From NCBI RefSeq assembly GCF_029167375.1, contig NZ_JARFTP010000005.1, positions 175,096-239,095 of the forward strand: a stretch of 64,000 bases of DNA, in the 5' to 3' direction. The translations under genes were made by a program, and so were the position numbers. The first letter of the stretch is position 1. Every line of letters begins with the position of its first letter. Under the pieces are notes generated by a model. That model saw only the letters and a program-made list of their open reading frames with translations. It made no database searches and was not told where the DNA came from. Below are positions 35,516-42,775 of the stretch, piece after piece. This DNA is from Tsukamurella sp. 8F. Lineage in GTDB: Bacteria; Actinomycetota; Actinomycetes; Mycobacteriales; Mycobacteriaceae.

Positions 35516-36105
35516 GCACTGTCGGGCGCGAGGCCGCGCAGGATCATCGCGAGCACGCCGTCGTAGTCGTCGCTCGTGCTGGTCGGTAGGTCGGGTGGGC
35601 CGACCGCGTCCAGCTCGAGCATGACGGCGCCGTGTATGGCCGCCCAGACGTTCTTGGCCAGCGATGTCGGCTCGCCGGGGCGGACGACCCCGCCCGCCTG
35701 CGCGAACAGGATCGTCTGCACGAGAGCGTCGAACGCCCGCGGCGGATTGTCGAGGCCCCCGTGGCCCTTGTCGGGTCCGAACATCAACCGATACACCTGG
35801 GGGTGCTCGAGGGCGATGCGGCGGTACTCGTGTCCGCACGCGAGCATTCGCGCGACGGGTTCTGCATCGGGTACGGCGCGAATCGTGTCGGCCAGGCGGG
35901 CGAAACCGAAGTCGACCACGGCGAGCTGCAGCCCGCTCTTGTCGGTGAAGTGGTTGTAGACCCCCATGGGTGCGACGCCGGCCTCCTTGGCTACTGCGCG
36001 CACCGTAAGGCCCCGAAGTCCCTCGCGCTCGAGCACGGCGATCGCGGCGCCCACGAGCGCCCCGCGGACGTCGGCGGTTCTGGTGCGCGTGGGGGTGTTG
36101 GTCAT
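35512..36105 (-). CDS. TetR-family repressor of the divergent efflux pump
   Basis: A 197-residue TetR regulator. The HTH is near the N-terminus (GLRGLTVRAVAKEAGVAPMGVYNHFTDKSGL, shown here as the classical pattern around residues 30-62), followed by an all-helical ligand domain. It is divergent from a DHA2 multidrug efflux gene with a 30-bp inverted repeat in between, the usual layout for local repression. Its 3' end overlaps the YibE/F-like start. ATG 36105 was preferred; the frame continues to 36132 into the promoter region. Confidence 0.9.
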   Translation of the reverse strand: MTNTPTRTRTADVRGALVGAAIAVLEREGLRGLTVRAVAKEAGVAPMGVYNHFTDKSGLQLAVVDFGFARLADTIRAVPDAEPVARMLACGHEYRRIALEHPQVYRLMFGPDKGHGGLDNPPRAFDALVQTILFAQAGGVVRPGEPTSLAKNVWAAIHGAVMLELDAVGPPDLPTSTSDDYDGVLAMILRGLAPDSA

Positions 36106-36125
36106 GGACGCCGATGTTACCGGGC

Positions 36126-36154
36126 TTGACACGAAGAATGTAACCTTGTTCTAT
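36126..36154 (+). promoter_or_regulatory. Promoter candidate of the DHA2 efflux gene
   Basis: A consensus -35 box TTGACA (36126-36131), followed after 17 bp by TTCTAT (36149-36154) as -10. The -10 box lies in the left arm of the TetR operator, so bound repressor would block it. Confidence 0.6.
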
Positions 36155-36171
36155 TGATATAGAACAAGGTT
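36142..36171. promoter_or_regulatory. TetR operator, 30-bp inverted repeat
   Basis: Perfect 13-bp arms AACCTTGTTCTAT and ATAGAACAAGGTT around TGAT, in the 90-bp gap between the divergent tetR and efflux genes. It overlaps the predicted -10 box of the pump gene. A very strong candidate binding site for the adjacent TetR protein. Confidence 0.88.
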
Positions 36172-36195
36172 CTACAACTGATCGGAGCCCACGCC

Positions 36196-37731
36196 GTGTC
36201 CACCACCTCTGAAGTTCGGGAGCGCCTGCACGCCGACCGCTGGGTCGTTCTCGGCGTCCTGTGTGCCACCGTCCTCCTGGTCATGATCGACAACACCATC
36301 GTCAACGTCGCCCTGCCCACGCTCGCCGTCGACCTCGGTGCCGGAACGTCCGGGCTGCAGTGGGTCGTAGACGCGTACACGCTCGTATTCGCCGGGCTGC
36401 TGCTCGGCGCAGGCCACGCGTCGGATCGCCTCGGCCGCAAGCGGGTTCTGCTGGTCGGGGTAGCGGCGTTCGCCGCGATGTCGGCGGTCGCCGCCTCGGT
36501 GACCACGCTGAACGCGCTCATCGCCGCGCGTGCCGGGCTCGGTGCCGCGGCTGCGCTCGTCTTCCCCGCCACCCTGGCGCTCATCATGGATCGGTTCGCC
36601 GGCGACGGTCCCCGCGCCCGCGCCGAGCGTGCAGCCGCCGTGGGGGTGTGGGCCGCGATGGCGGGCATCGGCGTCGCGGTCGGCCCCGTGGCCGGCGGGT
36701 GGCTGCTCGAGCACTATTCGTGGCCGTCGGTGTTCTGGATCGCGGTGCCCTACGGGCTTGTGGCGCTGGTGGTAGGGGTGTTGGTGCTGCCGGAATCGAG
36801 ATCGAAGAGCGTGGGGCGCTTCGATTGGACGGGGCTGGTGCTGTCTATCGGCGCCGTCGGGACGCTGGTGTGGAGTGTCATCGAGGGACCGCATCACGGA
36901 TGGGCCTCCGCGGCGTCGCTTGCGGGGTTCGGGGGCGCAGTCGTCCTGGGGGCGGCCCTCATCGGGTGGGAGCTGAAGGCTGAGCATCCCGTCCTGGACG
37001 TCGGCCTGTTCACGCACCGCCGGTTCACCGCGTCCGCAGCGGTCATCGCGGTGGCGTTCTTCTCTCTGTTCGGTTTCATCTTCATGGTCACGCAGTACTT
37101 CCAGCTGGTGCGCGGCTACGGGACACTGTCGGCGGGTTTGCACACGCTGCCCTTCGCGGCCGTGATGGCCGTCTGCTCGCCACTCGCGATGGCGGCGAGC
37201 AGGCGAGTGCCGTCATGGGCGCTGATCGCCGCGGGGATGACGACGATGGCCGCGGGGTTCGCGTTGGTACTGGTCACGGGTACCGACTCGTCGTACTGGC
37301 GACTGGTGATCGTTGCGATGTCGCTCATGGCGGCGGGACTGGCGCTGGTGCAGGGGCCGGCGACCGAGGTGATCATGACGGCCCTGCCGTTGGATCGGGC
37401 CGGATCGGGTTCCGCGGTCAACGACACCACGCGTGAGATCGGCGGGACACTCGGCGTGGCGGTGCTCGGCTCGGTGATGTCGACGGTGTTCGCGTCACGG
37501 GTCGGCGACCTGCTTGCGGGTGTGCCGATGCCTGGCGCGGCGAGGGAGGCGGCGTCGTCATCCGTCGCGGCCGGGGTGCAGGTCGCACGGTCCGTGCCCG
37601 CATCGGGCGGCGCAGTGCTGGAGGCGGTACGTGTCGCGTTCGTCGATGCGATGCATAGCGCCACACTGGTCGCGGCGATCGCGTGTCTGGCGGGCGCTTT
37701 GGCGGCCGTGCTCCTGCTGCGTCGGCGCTGA
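36196..37731 (+). CDS. DHA2-family (EmrB/QacA) drug efflux MFS transporter
   Basis: A 511-residue permease, probably with fourteen membrane helices. TM1 has the DHA2 pattern LLVMIDNTIVNVALPTLAVDL, motif A is HASDRLGRKRVLL, and motif C-like GIGVAVGPVAGGWLL lies in TM5, typical of drug:H+ antiporters. GTG at 36196 is the start. It is under a TetR-type operator and ends just before a large palindrome at 37735. It likely exports hydrophobic or cationic compounds; the ligand sensed by the TetR protein may be a substrate. Confidence 0.92.
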   Translation: MSTTSEVRERLHADRWVVLGVLCATVLLVMIDNTIVNVALPTLAVDLGAGTSGLQWVVDAYTLVFAGLLLGAGHASDRLGRKRVLLVGVAAFAAMSAVAASVTTLNALIAARAGLGAAAALVFPATLALIMDRFAGDGPRARAERAAAVGVWAAMAGIGVAVGPVAGGWLLEHYSWPSVFWIAVPYGLVALVVGVLVLPESRSKSVGRFDWTGLVLSIGAVGTLVWSVIEGPHHGWASAASLAGFGGAVVLGAALIGWELKAEHPVLDVGLFTHRRFTASAAVIAVAFFSLFGFIFMVTQYFQLVRGYGTLSAGLHTLPFAAVMAVCSPLAMAASRRVPSWALIAAGMTTMAAGFALVLVTGTDSSYWRLVIVAMSLMAAGLALVQGPATEVIMTALPLDRAGSGSAVNDTTREIGGTLGVAVLGSVMSTVFASRVGDLLAGVPMPGAAREAASSSVAAGVQVARSVPASGGAVLEAVRVAFVDAMHSATLVAAIACLAGALAAVLLLRRR

Positions 37732-37734
37732 GCC

Positions 37735-37810
37735 CGTCACGAAACGCGCTCTGAGGACGTCTATCCCGCTATATAGCGGGATAGACGTCCTCAGGCCTCG
37801 ATTCGTGACG
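37735..37810. terminator. Large nested palindrome between convergent genes (bidirectional terminator candidate)
   Basis: The inner part (37751-37794) is a perfect 44-bp palindrome without loop; its left arm begins CTGAGGACGTCTATCCCGCT. Around it are perfect 9-bp outer arms CGTCACGAA (37735-37743) and TTCGTGACG (37802-37810), separated from the inner arms by 7-base unpaired sides. It fills the space between an efflux gene and the convergent aminotransferase. No T-tract is seen, so it may stop transcription as a hairpin in both directions or have another role. Confidence 0.7.
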
Positions 37811-37813
37811 CGG

Positions 37814-39070
37814 TTACTTCTGCTTGTACGAGGACAGGAAGTTGCCGAAGCGTTCGAGGGCGACGGAGAGGTCGCGCGCCCAGGGGAGGGTGACCACGCG
37901 CAGGTGATCCGGGGTCGGCCAGTTGAAGCCGGTGCCCTGGACCAGCAGGATCTTCTCCTCGTTGAGCAGGTCGAGGACGAGACGCTCGTCGTCGTGGATC
38001 TCGTGGACCTCGCGGTCGATCTTCGGGAACGCGTACAGGGCACCGCGCGGCTTCACGCAGCTGACGCCGTCGATGGCGTTGAGTTTCTCGAAGGCCACGT
38101 CGCGCTGCTCACGTAGCCGACCCCCGGGCAGCACCAGGTCGTTGATCGACTGGTACCCGCCGAGTGCGACCTGAATAGCATGCTGCGCAGGCACATTGGG
38201 GCAGAGTCGGGTCGAGGCCAGCAACGTCAGGCCCTCGACGAAGCCGGCGGCGTGTTCCTTCGGTCCGGTCAGTACGACCCACCCCGCGCGGTAACCGCAC
38301 ACGCGGTACGCCTTGGACAGCCCGTTGAACGTCATCACCAGGAGGTCGGGCGCCAGGGTGGCGATGGAGACGTGCTGCGCCTCGTCATAAAGGATCCGGT
38401 CGTAGATCTCGTCGGCCAGGATGAGCAGGGAGTACTTGCGGGCCAGGTCGACGATCTGCTGCAGCGTGCGGCGCGAGTAGACGGCGCCGGTGGGATTGTT
38501 GGGGTTGATCACGACGATCGCCTTGGTGCGGGGGGTGATCTTCGCCTCGATGTCCTCGACGGACGGGTTCCAATCGTTCTCCTCGTCGCACAGGTAGTGC
38601 ACCGGCGTACCACCGGCGAGGCTGGTCATCGCCGTCCAGAGCGGATAGTCGGGCGCCGGGATGAGAACTTCGTCGCCGTTGTCCAGTAGGGCTTGCATGG
38701 TCATGGTGATGAGCTCGGAGACGCCGTTACCGAGGTAGACGTCCTCGATATCGAAATACGGGAAGTCGGGGACCTCCTCGTAGCGGGTGACGACTGCGCG
38801 GCGCGCGGAGACGATGCCCTGCGACTCGCTGTAGCCCTGCGACTCGGGGAGCGTGAGGATCATGTCGCGGACGATGGAGTCCGGCGCCTCGAAGCCGAAG
38901 GGCGCCGGGTTTCCGATGTTGAGTTTGAGGATCCGGTGCCCCTCGGCCTCCAGTCGTGCCGCCTGTGCCACCACGGGTCCGCGGATCTCGTACAGCACGT
39001 TCTGCAGCTTGGCGGACTGCTCGAGCGGCTTGAGTTCGGTGCGGATGTGGGGCACATGCGGTCTACTCAT
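37814..39070 (-). CDS. PLP aminotransferase, AlaA/AspC-like
   Basis: A 418-residue class I aminotransferase resembling E. coli AlaA and M. tuberculosis Rv0337c. N-terminal LNIGNPAPFGFEAPDSI, VINPNNPTGAVYS, LADEIYDRILYD and the PLP lysine in FNGLSKAYRVCGYRAGW are diagnostic for this glutamate-pyruvate group. In M. tuberculosis the gene lies next to the Fe-S oxidoreductase Rv0338c; here four genes are between. A TetR/membrane pair has apparently been placed in that interval. Likely produces alanine from pyruvate and glutamate. Confidence 0.9.
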   Translation of the reverse strand: MSRPHVPHIRTELKPLEQSAKLQNVLYEIRGPVVAQAARLEAEGHRILKLNIGNPAPFGFEAPDSIVRDMILTLPESQGYSESQGIVSARRAVVTRYEEVPDFPYFDIEDVYLGNGVSELITMTMQALLDNGDEVLIPAPDYPLWTAMTSLAGGTPVHYLCDEENDWNPSVEDIEAKITPRTKAIVVINPNNPTGAVYSRRTLQQIVDLARKYSLLILADEIYDRILYDEAQHVSIATLAPDLLVMTFNGLSKAYRVCGYRAGWVVLTGPKEHAAGFVEGLTLLASTRLCPNVPAQHAIQVALGGYQSINDLVLPGGRLREQRDVAFEKLNAIDGVSCVKPRGALYAFPKIDREVHEIHDDERLVLDLLNEEKILLVQGTGFNWPTPDHLRVVTLPWARDLSVALERFGNFLSSYKQK

Positions 39071-39073
39071 GGG

Positions 39074-40069
39074 TTACATAGTCGCAGGCTGCGGCAAGGA
39101 CTTTTCCCGCGACTCCGTCGTCTCGCCGCCTTCGAGCTCGTGGTCGGTGGCGGACCCGTGGTGGCGTGCGGCGCCGATCGCCAGGAGGCAGTACCCGGCG
39201 ACGATCCACGCCCCGAGCGCCAGGAAGGCCCCGCCCGCGCCCGCCGTGCCGCCGAAGAACGCCGCGCTCCGCAGTGCACTCCCGGTGGCGCCCAGCGGCA
39301 GCCACTGGCCCAGCGTGCCCCAGATGTGGGGCAGGAACTCGGGCGGCATCGCGATGCCGGACAGCGGCATGCCGACGATCAGGAACAGGGCGGCACCGAT
39401 GCCGACGCCCGGGAGGCCGACGAGCGCGACGAAGCCGGCCACGGCGGCCGCGATCGCGAGGATGCCCGCGGACAGGGCGAGCCACTGCGCCACGAATCCG
39501 CCCGGCAGGACCCCGATCGCCGAGGTGGTGGCGATCGCGGCGGCACCCACCGCCAGCGCACCGACGGGGAGTGCCAGGGCGACGACCGACGCGCGCCGGC
39601 CGAGGAACGTCGCGGCCAGGGCGAGTACGACGCCGGTGAGGAAGACGGGCATGACCATCGAGCCGAAACCCGCGCCCCGCGGGTCGTCGGCGGACGCGGG
39701 CGCCACGTCGACCACCTGCGCGCGACCCTGCGACGCCTGCGTGCCGATCTGGGTGAGCATCTGCGCGGCGACCGGGCTCGCGCCGGTGGCGATCACCGTC
39801 TGCGGCTCCGCGCCGGTGGCGACGCCGCCGTAGACCTCGCGATCGCGGGCGGCCTGCTGCAGTTCCGCAGGGGTGGCATAGGTGTGCACCTCGAATGCGC
39901 CGGGCTCGCGCTCCTGCAGTGCGGCGGCGGCCTGCGCGGCGCCCGGGCCCGCGACGCCGACCGGCAGGTCGTGCGGGTTCGCCCGGGACGCCGGGCCGGT
40001 GAACATCAGCAGCAACAGAGGTATCGCGACGCAGAGTGCGATCAGGACACCGATCAGCTTGCGGGTCAT
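39074..40069 (-). CDS. Integral membrane protein, ABC-2/YhgE-like, paired with a divergent TetR
   Basis: A 331-residue protein. One N-terminal helix (residues 5-25), an extracytoplasmic domain (about 30-135), then about six helices (140-310) and a short charged tail. This is the layout of ABC-2-type/YhgE-Pip-like membrane proteins, which act as exporter parts, but no ATPase gene is near, so transport is not proved. Divergent from a TetR gene with two related operator-like repeats between them. Only 3 bp separate its stop from the aminotransferase start, so those two may share a transcript. Confidence 0.75.
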   Translation of the reverse strand: MTRKLIGVLIALCVAIPLLLLMFTGPASRANPHDLPVGVAGPGAAQAAAALQEREPGAFEVHTYATPAELQQAARDREVYGGVATGAEPQTVIATGASPVAAQMLTQIGTQASQGRAQVVDVAPASADDPRGAGFGSMVMPVFLTGVVLALAATFLGRRASVVALALPVGALAVGAAAIATTSAIGVLPGGFVAQWLALSAGILAIAAAVAGFVALVGLPGVGIGAALFLIVGMPLSGIAMPPEFLPHIWGTLGQWLPLGATGSALRSAAFFGGTAGAGGAFLALGAWIVAGYCLLAIGAARHHGSATDHELEGGETTESREKSLPQPATM

Positions 40070-40085
40070 TGTGACCTCCGAAGTA

Positions 40086-40102
40086 TTTCAACGAATGATG
40101 AA
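40086..40102. promoter_or_regulatory. TetR operator candidate, copy 1
   Basis: TTTCAACGAATGATGAA, arms TTCA/TGAA, 16 bp upstream of the membrane protein start. The first seven bases are found again in reverse orientation in copy 2 (40131-40148). Confidence 0.5.
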
Positions 40103-40130
40103 TCCCACGGTAGGGCTCACCCCGGCTGTA

Positions 40131-40148
40131 TGTCAATGGATGTTGAAA
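40131..40148. promoter_or_regulatory. TetR operator candidate, copy 2
   Basis: TGTCAATGGATGTTGAAA; its reverse complement begins TTTCAAC and has TGA six bases further, as in copy 1. It is 14 bp before the GTG start of the tetR gene. The pair is an inference from repeat similarity. Confidence 0.5.
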
Positions 40149-40162
40149 TGTAGAGTGACCTG

Positions 40163-40741
40163 GTGGCGAGCAGGAGCGGGCGCAGGGCCGGCGCGAGCAC
40201 TGCGAAGGACGACATCCTGGCGGCCGCCCAGGAACTCTTCGCGGCCGACGGATACGACCGCGTCTCTATACGAGCGATCGCGGGTAAGGCGGGCGTCGAC
40301 GTGGCGCTCGTGTCGTACTACTTCGGTAACAAGCGCGGCCTGTTCATCGCGGCGATGAGCCTGCCCATCGACCCGGGTCAGGTGATCGGGGGAGCGGTAC
40401 GCGGGGACCCCGGCGGGCGTGGCGAGCGTCTTGTGCGGACCATGCTCAGAGTGTGGGACGACCCCGCCACGGCGGACGGGATACGTGCGATGTTCCGTTC
40501 GTCCGCCGTCGACGAGGCCGCAGCCCACGCCTTCGGCGAGTTCGTCGCCACCGAGATGCTGCCCACCGTCGCGCGCGAGGCCGGCGTGCCCATCGCTACG
40601 GCGCAGGTGGTGGCGAGCACCCTCTACGGGCTGATGTTCCTGCGGTACATCGTTGCAGTGCCGCTGTACGCGCAACTTACCGCCGACGAGGTGGTCGCAC
40701 AGTTCGCGCCGGCGGTGCAGCGGATCTTCGAGGGAGGTTAG
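40163..40741 (+). CDS. TetR-family regulator
   Basis: A 192-residue TetR protein. The HTH is AAQELFAADGYDRVSIRAIA plus GKAGVDVALVSYYFGNKRGLF (about residues 20-60), the YYF.NK.GL ending being diagnostic. The ligand domain resembles those of TetR_C-type proteins beside ABC-2-like exporters. It starts at GTG and is divergent from the membrane protein gene, with which it probably forms a sensor/exporter pair. Confidence 0.9.
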   Translation: MASRSGRRAGASTAKDDILAAAQELFAADGYDRVSIRAIAGKAGVDVALVSYYFGNKRGLFIAAMSLPIDPGQVIGGAVRGDPGGRGERLVRTMLRVWDDPATADGIRAMFRSSAVDEAAAHAFGEFVATEMLPTVAREAGVPIATAQVVASTLYGLMFLRYIVAVPLYAQLTADEVVAQFAPAVQRIFEGG

Positions 40742-40776
40742 CTTCGCGGGCCCGGAGCCCGATCTCGGCGTCGCCG

Positions 40777-41343
40777 TCAGAGGCTGTGGAACGCGCCCTC
40801 GATGCCCTTCGCCACATCGATGATGCGTGCCGCCTTCACCTCGGGCTTATCGATCTCGTCGGCCACGTACTGCGCGATGAAGCGCCGGATCTCGTTGTCG
40901 ACGCTCGCCACCACGCGCACCACCGATGCGCGGATGTTGTGCGACGACACGTCCACCCACACGTCGCGGGGGCGCGGCGGGTCGACCTCGATGCGCAGTT
41001 CCAGCGGGTTCGCGGCGTGCACGGTGAGCGGGAGGGTGATGAGGCCGTCCACGTCGTAGCGGATGCGGTCCACGCGTAGGTCGATCAACAGGCCGATGCG
41101 CAGCGGGATCTTCACCGTGAAGGTGATGAGGTCGCCGACCGCGCGCGTCAGCTTGGGCTCGGAGATTCGAACGTCTGCCCACACTTTGGCCACGCCGCCG
41201 GGGCCCGACGGGATCGGTCCGACCTGGAAGTCCTCTCCTGCCAGATCCGAGAACGCGGAGCCGACGCGCTCCTCCGTCACGGCGACCTCGAAGAAGCGTC
41301 GGCCGAACTCCTCGTACGTCAAGTAGTCGGTCACTCGGTACAT
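40777..41343 (-). CDS. Conserved-looking hypothetical protein
   Basis: A 188-residue soluble protein with no signal or membrane helix that I do not recognise. It begins MYRVTDYLTYEEFGRRFF, has a strand-rich middle (FTVKIPLRIGLLIDLRVDRIRYDVDG, given here only as its general alternation at about residues 73-98) and a helical end. Pattern of alternating hydrophobic residues suggests a beta-barrel-like or lipid-binding fold, but this is a weak inference. It lies 70 bp downstream of the Fe-S oxidoreductase on the same strand and could be cotranscribed. Confidence 0.75.
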   Translation of the reverse strand: MYRVTDYLTYEEFGRRFFEVAVTEERVGSAFSDLAGEDFQVGPIPSGPGGVAKVWADVRISEPKLTRAVGDLITFTVKIPLRIGLLIDLRVDRIRYDVDGLITLPLTVHAANPLELRIEVDPPRPRDVWVDVSSHNIRASVVRVVASVDNEIRRFIAQYVADEIDKPEVKAARIIDVAKGIEGAFHSL

Positions 41344-41413
41344 CCTGCCGTATCAGCGAGACGGGGCGCCGCGAATGTCGTTCGCAGCGCCCCGTGTCGG
41401 GTGGGACGGATCT

Positions 41414-42775
41414 CTACTTCTTGCCGCCCGGACGCTTCGCACCTGCGGCGATGCCGAGGCCCTTGGGCTTGGGTCCAGCCTCGGGTTCAGGCGTCGACGA
41501 TGCCTCTGCTTCCGACTCCGACTCCGCCGCATCCGCTGAATCGGTTGTTGCCGGCGCCTCGGTCTCGGGCACAGCCTCGGTCTCGGGTGCAGCCTCGGTC
41601 TGGGACGCCTGCTCGGTGTCGGATACAGCCTCGCTCTCGGGGGCCGATGCTGCGTCCTGGGCCGATTCGGTCGCCGGAGCCCTCGTATCCGATGCGGATT
41701 CGGCGGCGCCGGGCTTCTTGGGACCGCCCGGTCGCTTCGCGCCTGCGGCGATGCCGAGGCCCTTGGGCTTGTCTGCGGCGGGTGCTTCAGGCTCTGCCGA
41801 CGCCTGAGGCCGGGGTGCCTCGGGTGCCGCCGGCTCCGCCGCTTCGGCGTCAGGGGCTTCTGCTTCCGCGGGCTCGCTCTGGGGCGCTGCGGGCGCGGGC
41901 TTGGCGGCGCCCGGCTTCTTCGGTCCGCCGGGTCGCTTGGCGCCTGCGGCGATGCCGATGCCCTTGGGCTTCTCGGCCGCGGGTTCCGTGGTCTCCGCCT
42001 CGGGTGTAGCGGCGTCTGCAGGCTCGGCGTCAGGGGCTTCTGCTTCGGCCGGCTCGCTCTGGGGCGCTGCGGGGGCGGGCTTGGCGGCGCCCGGCTTCTT
42101 CGGTCCGCCGGGTCGCTTGGCGCCTGCGGCGATGCCGATGCCCTTGGGCTTCTCGGCCGCGGGTTCCGTGGTCTCCGCCTCGGGGGCCGCAGGCTCCGCA
42201 GCAGCCTCTTCCGGTGCCGTTTCGTCCGCCGCGGGTGCGGCTTTCGCTGCGCCGGGCTTCTTGGGCCCCGCGCCGCCGGGCTTCTTCGGGCCGCCCGGGC
42301 GCTTAGCACCCCCGGCGATGCCCAGCCCGCCCGCGGAAGCCGCACCCTCGGCCGCCGTCTCGGCCGCCTCGGTGGTGGGCTCCTCGGCGGAGGGGGCAAC
42401 CGCAGCCGCCCCGGGCTTCTTCGGACCCGCGCCGCCCGGCTTCTTCGGACCCGCGGCCCCGGGCTTCTTGGGACCCGCAGCCCCGGGCTTCTTGGGGCCG
42501 CCACCCAGGCCGCTGCCTGCGGCGGGTGCGTCCGCGGGCGCGGACTCCTGGGGCTCCGCGGCAGGTGCCGATGCGCCCGGCTTCTTCGGGCCGCCGCCGG
42601 GCTTCTTGGGGCCGCCCGGCTTCTTCGCTCCGCCGGCCAGGCCGGTCGCGGCAGCAGCGGCACCCGCGGCGGCAGTGCCCGCCGCGGCGGCGGGAGCCGA
42701 CTCGGCGGGCTTCTCCGGGGCCTCGGGGGCGGCGGCCTCGGCCTCCGCGGCCTCCTTCTCCTTCTTCAGCGGCTT
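41414..42775 (-). repeat. Repeat-coding region (GAKRPGGPKKPG tail)
   Basis: The 3' third of the Fe-S oxidoreductase gene encodes five copies of a GxGIAxGAKRPGG block and about ten GPKKPG units in an Ala/Pro/Glu-rich background. At DNA level two units are nearly identical: 41847-42004 repeats at 42027-42184, a 180-bp (60-residue) period with only a few differences. This points to recent in-frame duplication. Confidence 0.88.

Noticed and set aside
41847..42184. CRISPR-like or mobile repeat
   Set aside because: The 180-bp direct repeat is an in-frame coding duplication without spacers or terminal inverted repeats.
41353..42663. Antisense-frame ORF rich in Arg/Pro in the KKPG region
   Set aside because: It is a frame-shifted reading of the repeat tail; low complexity explains its openness.
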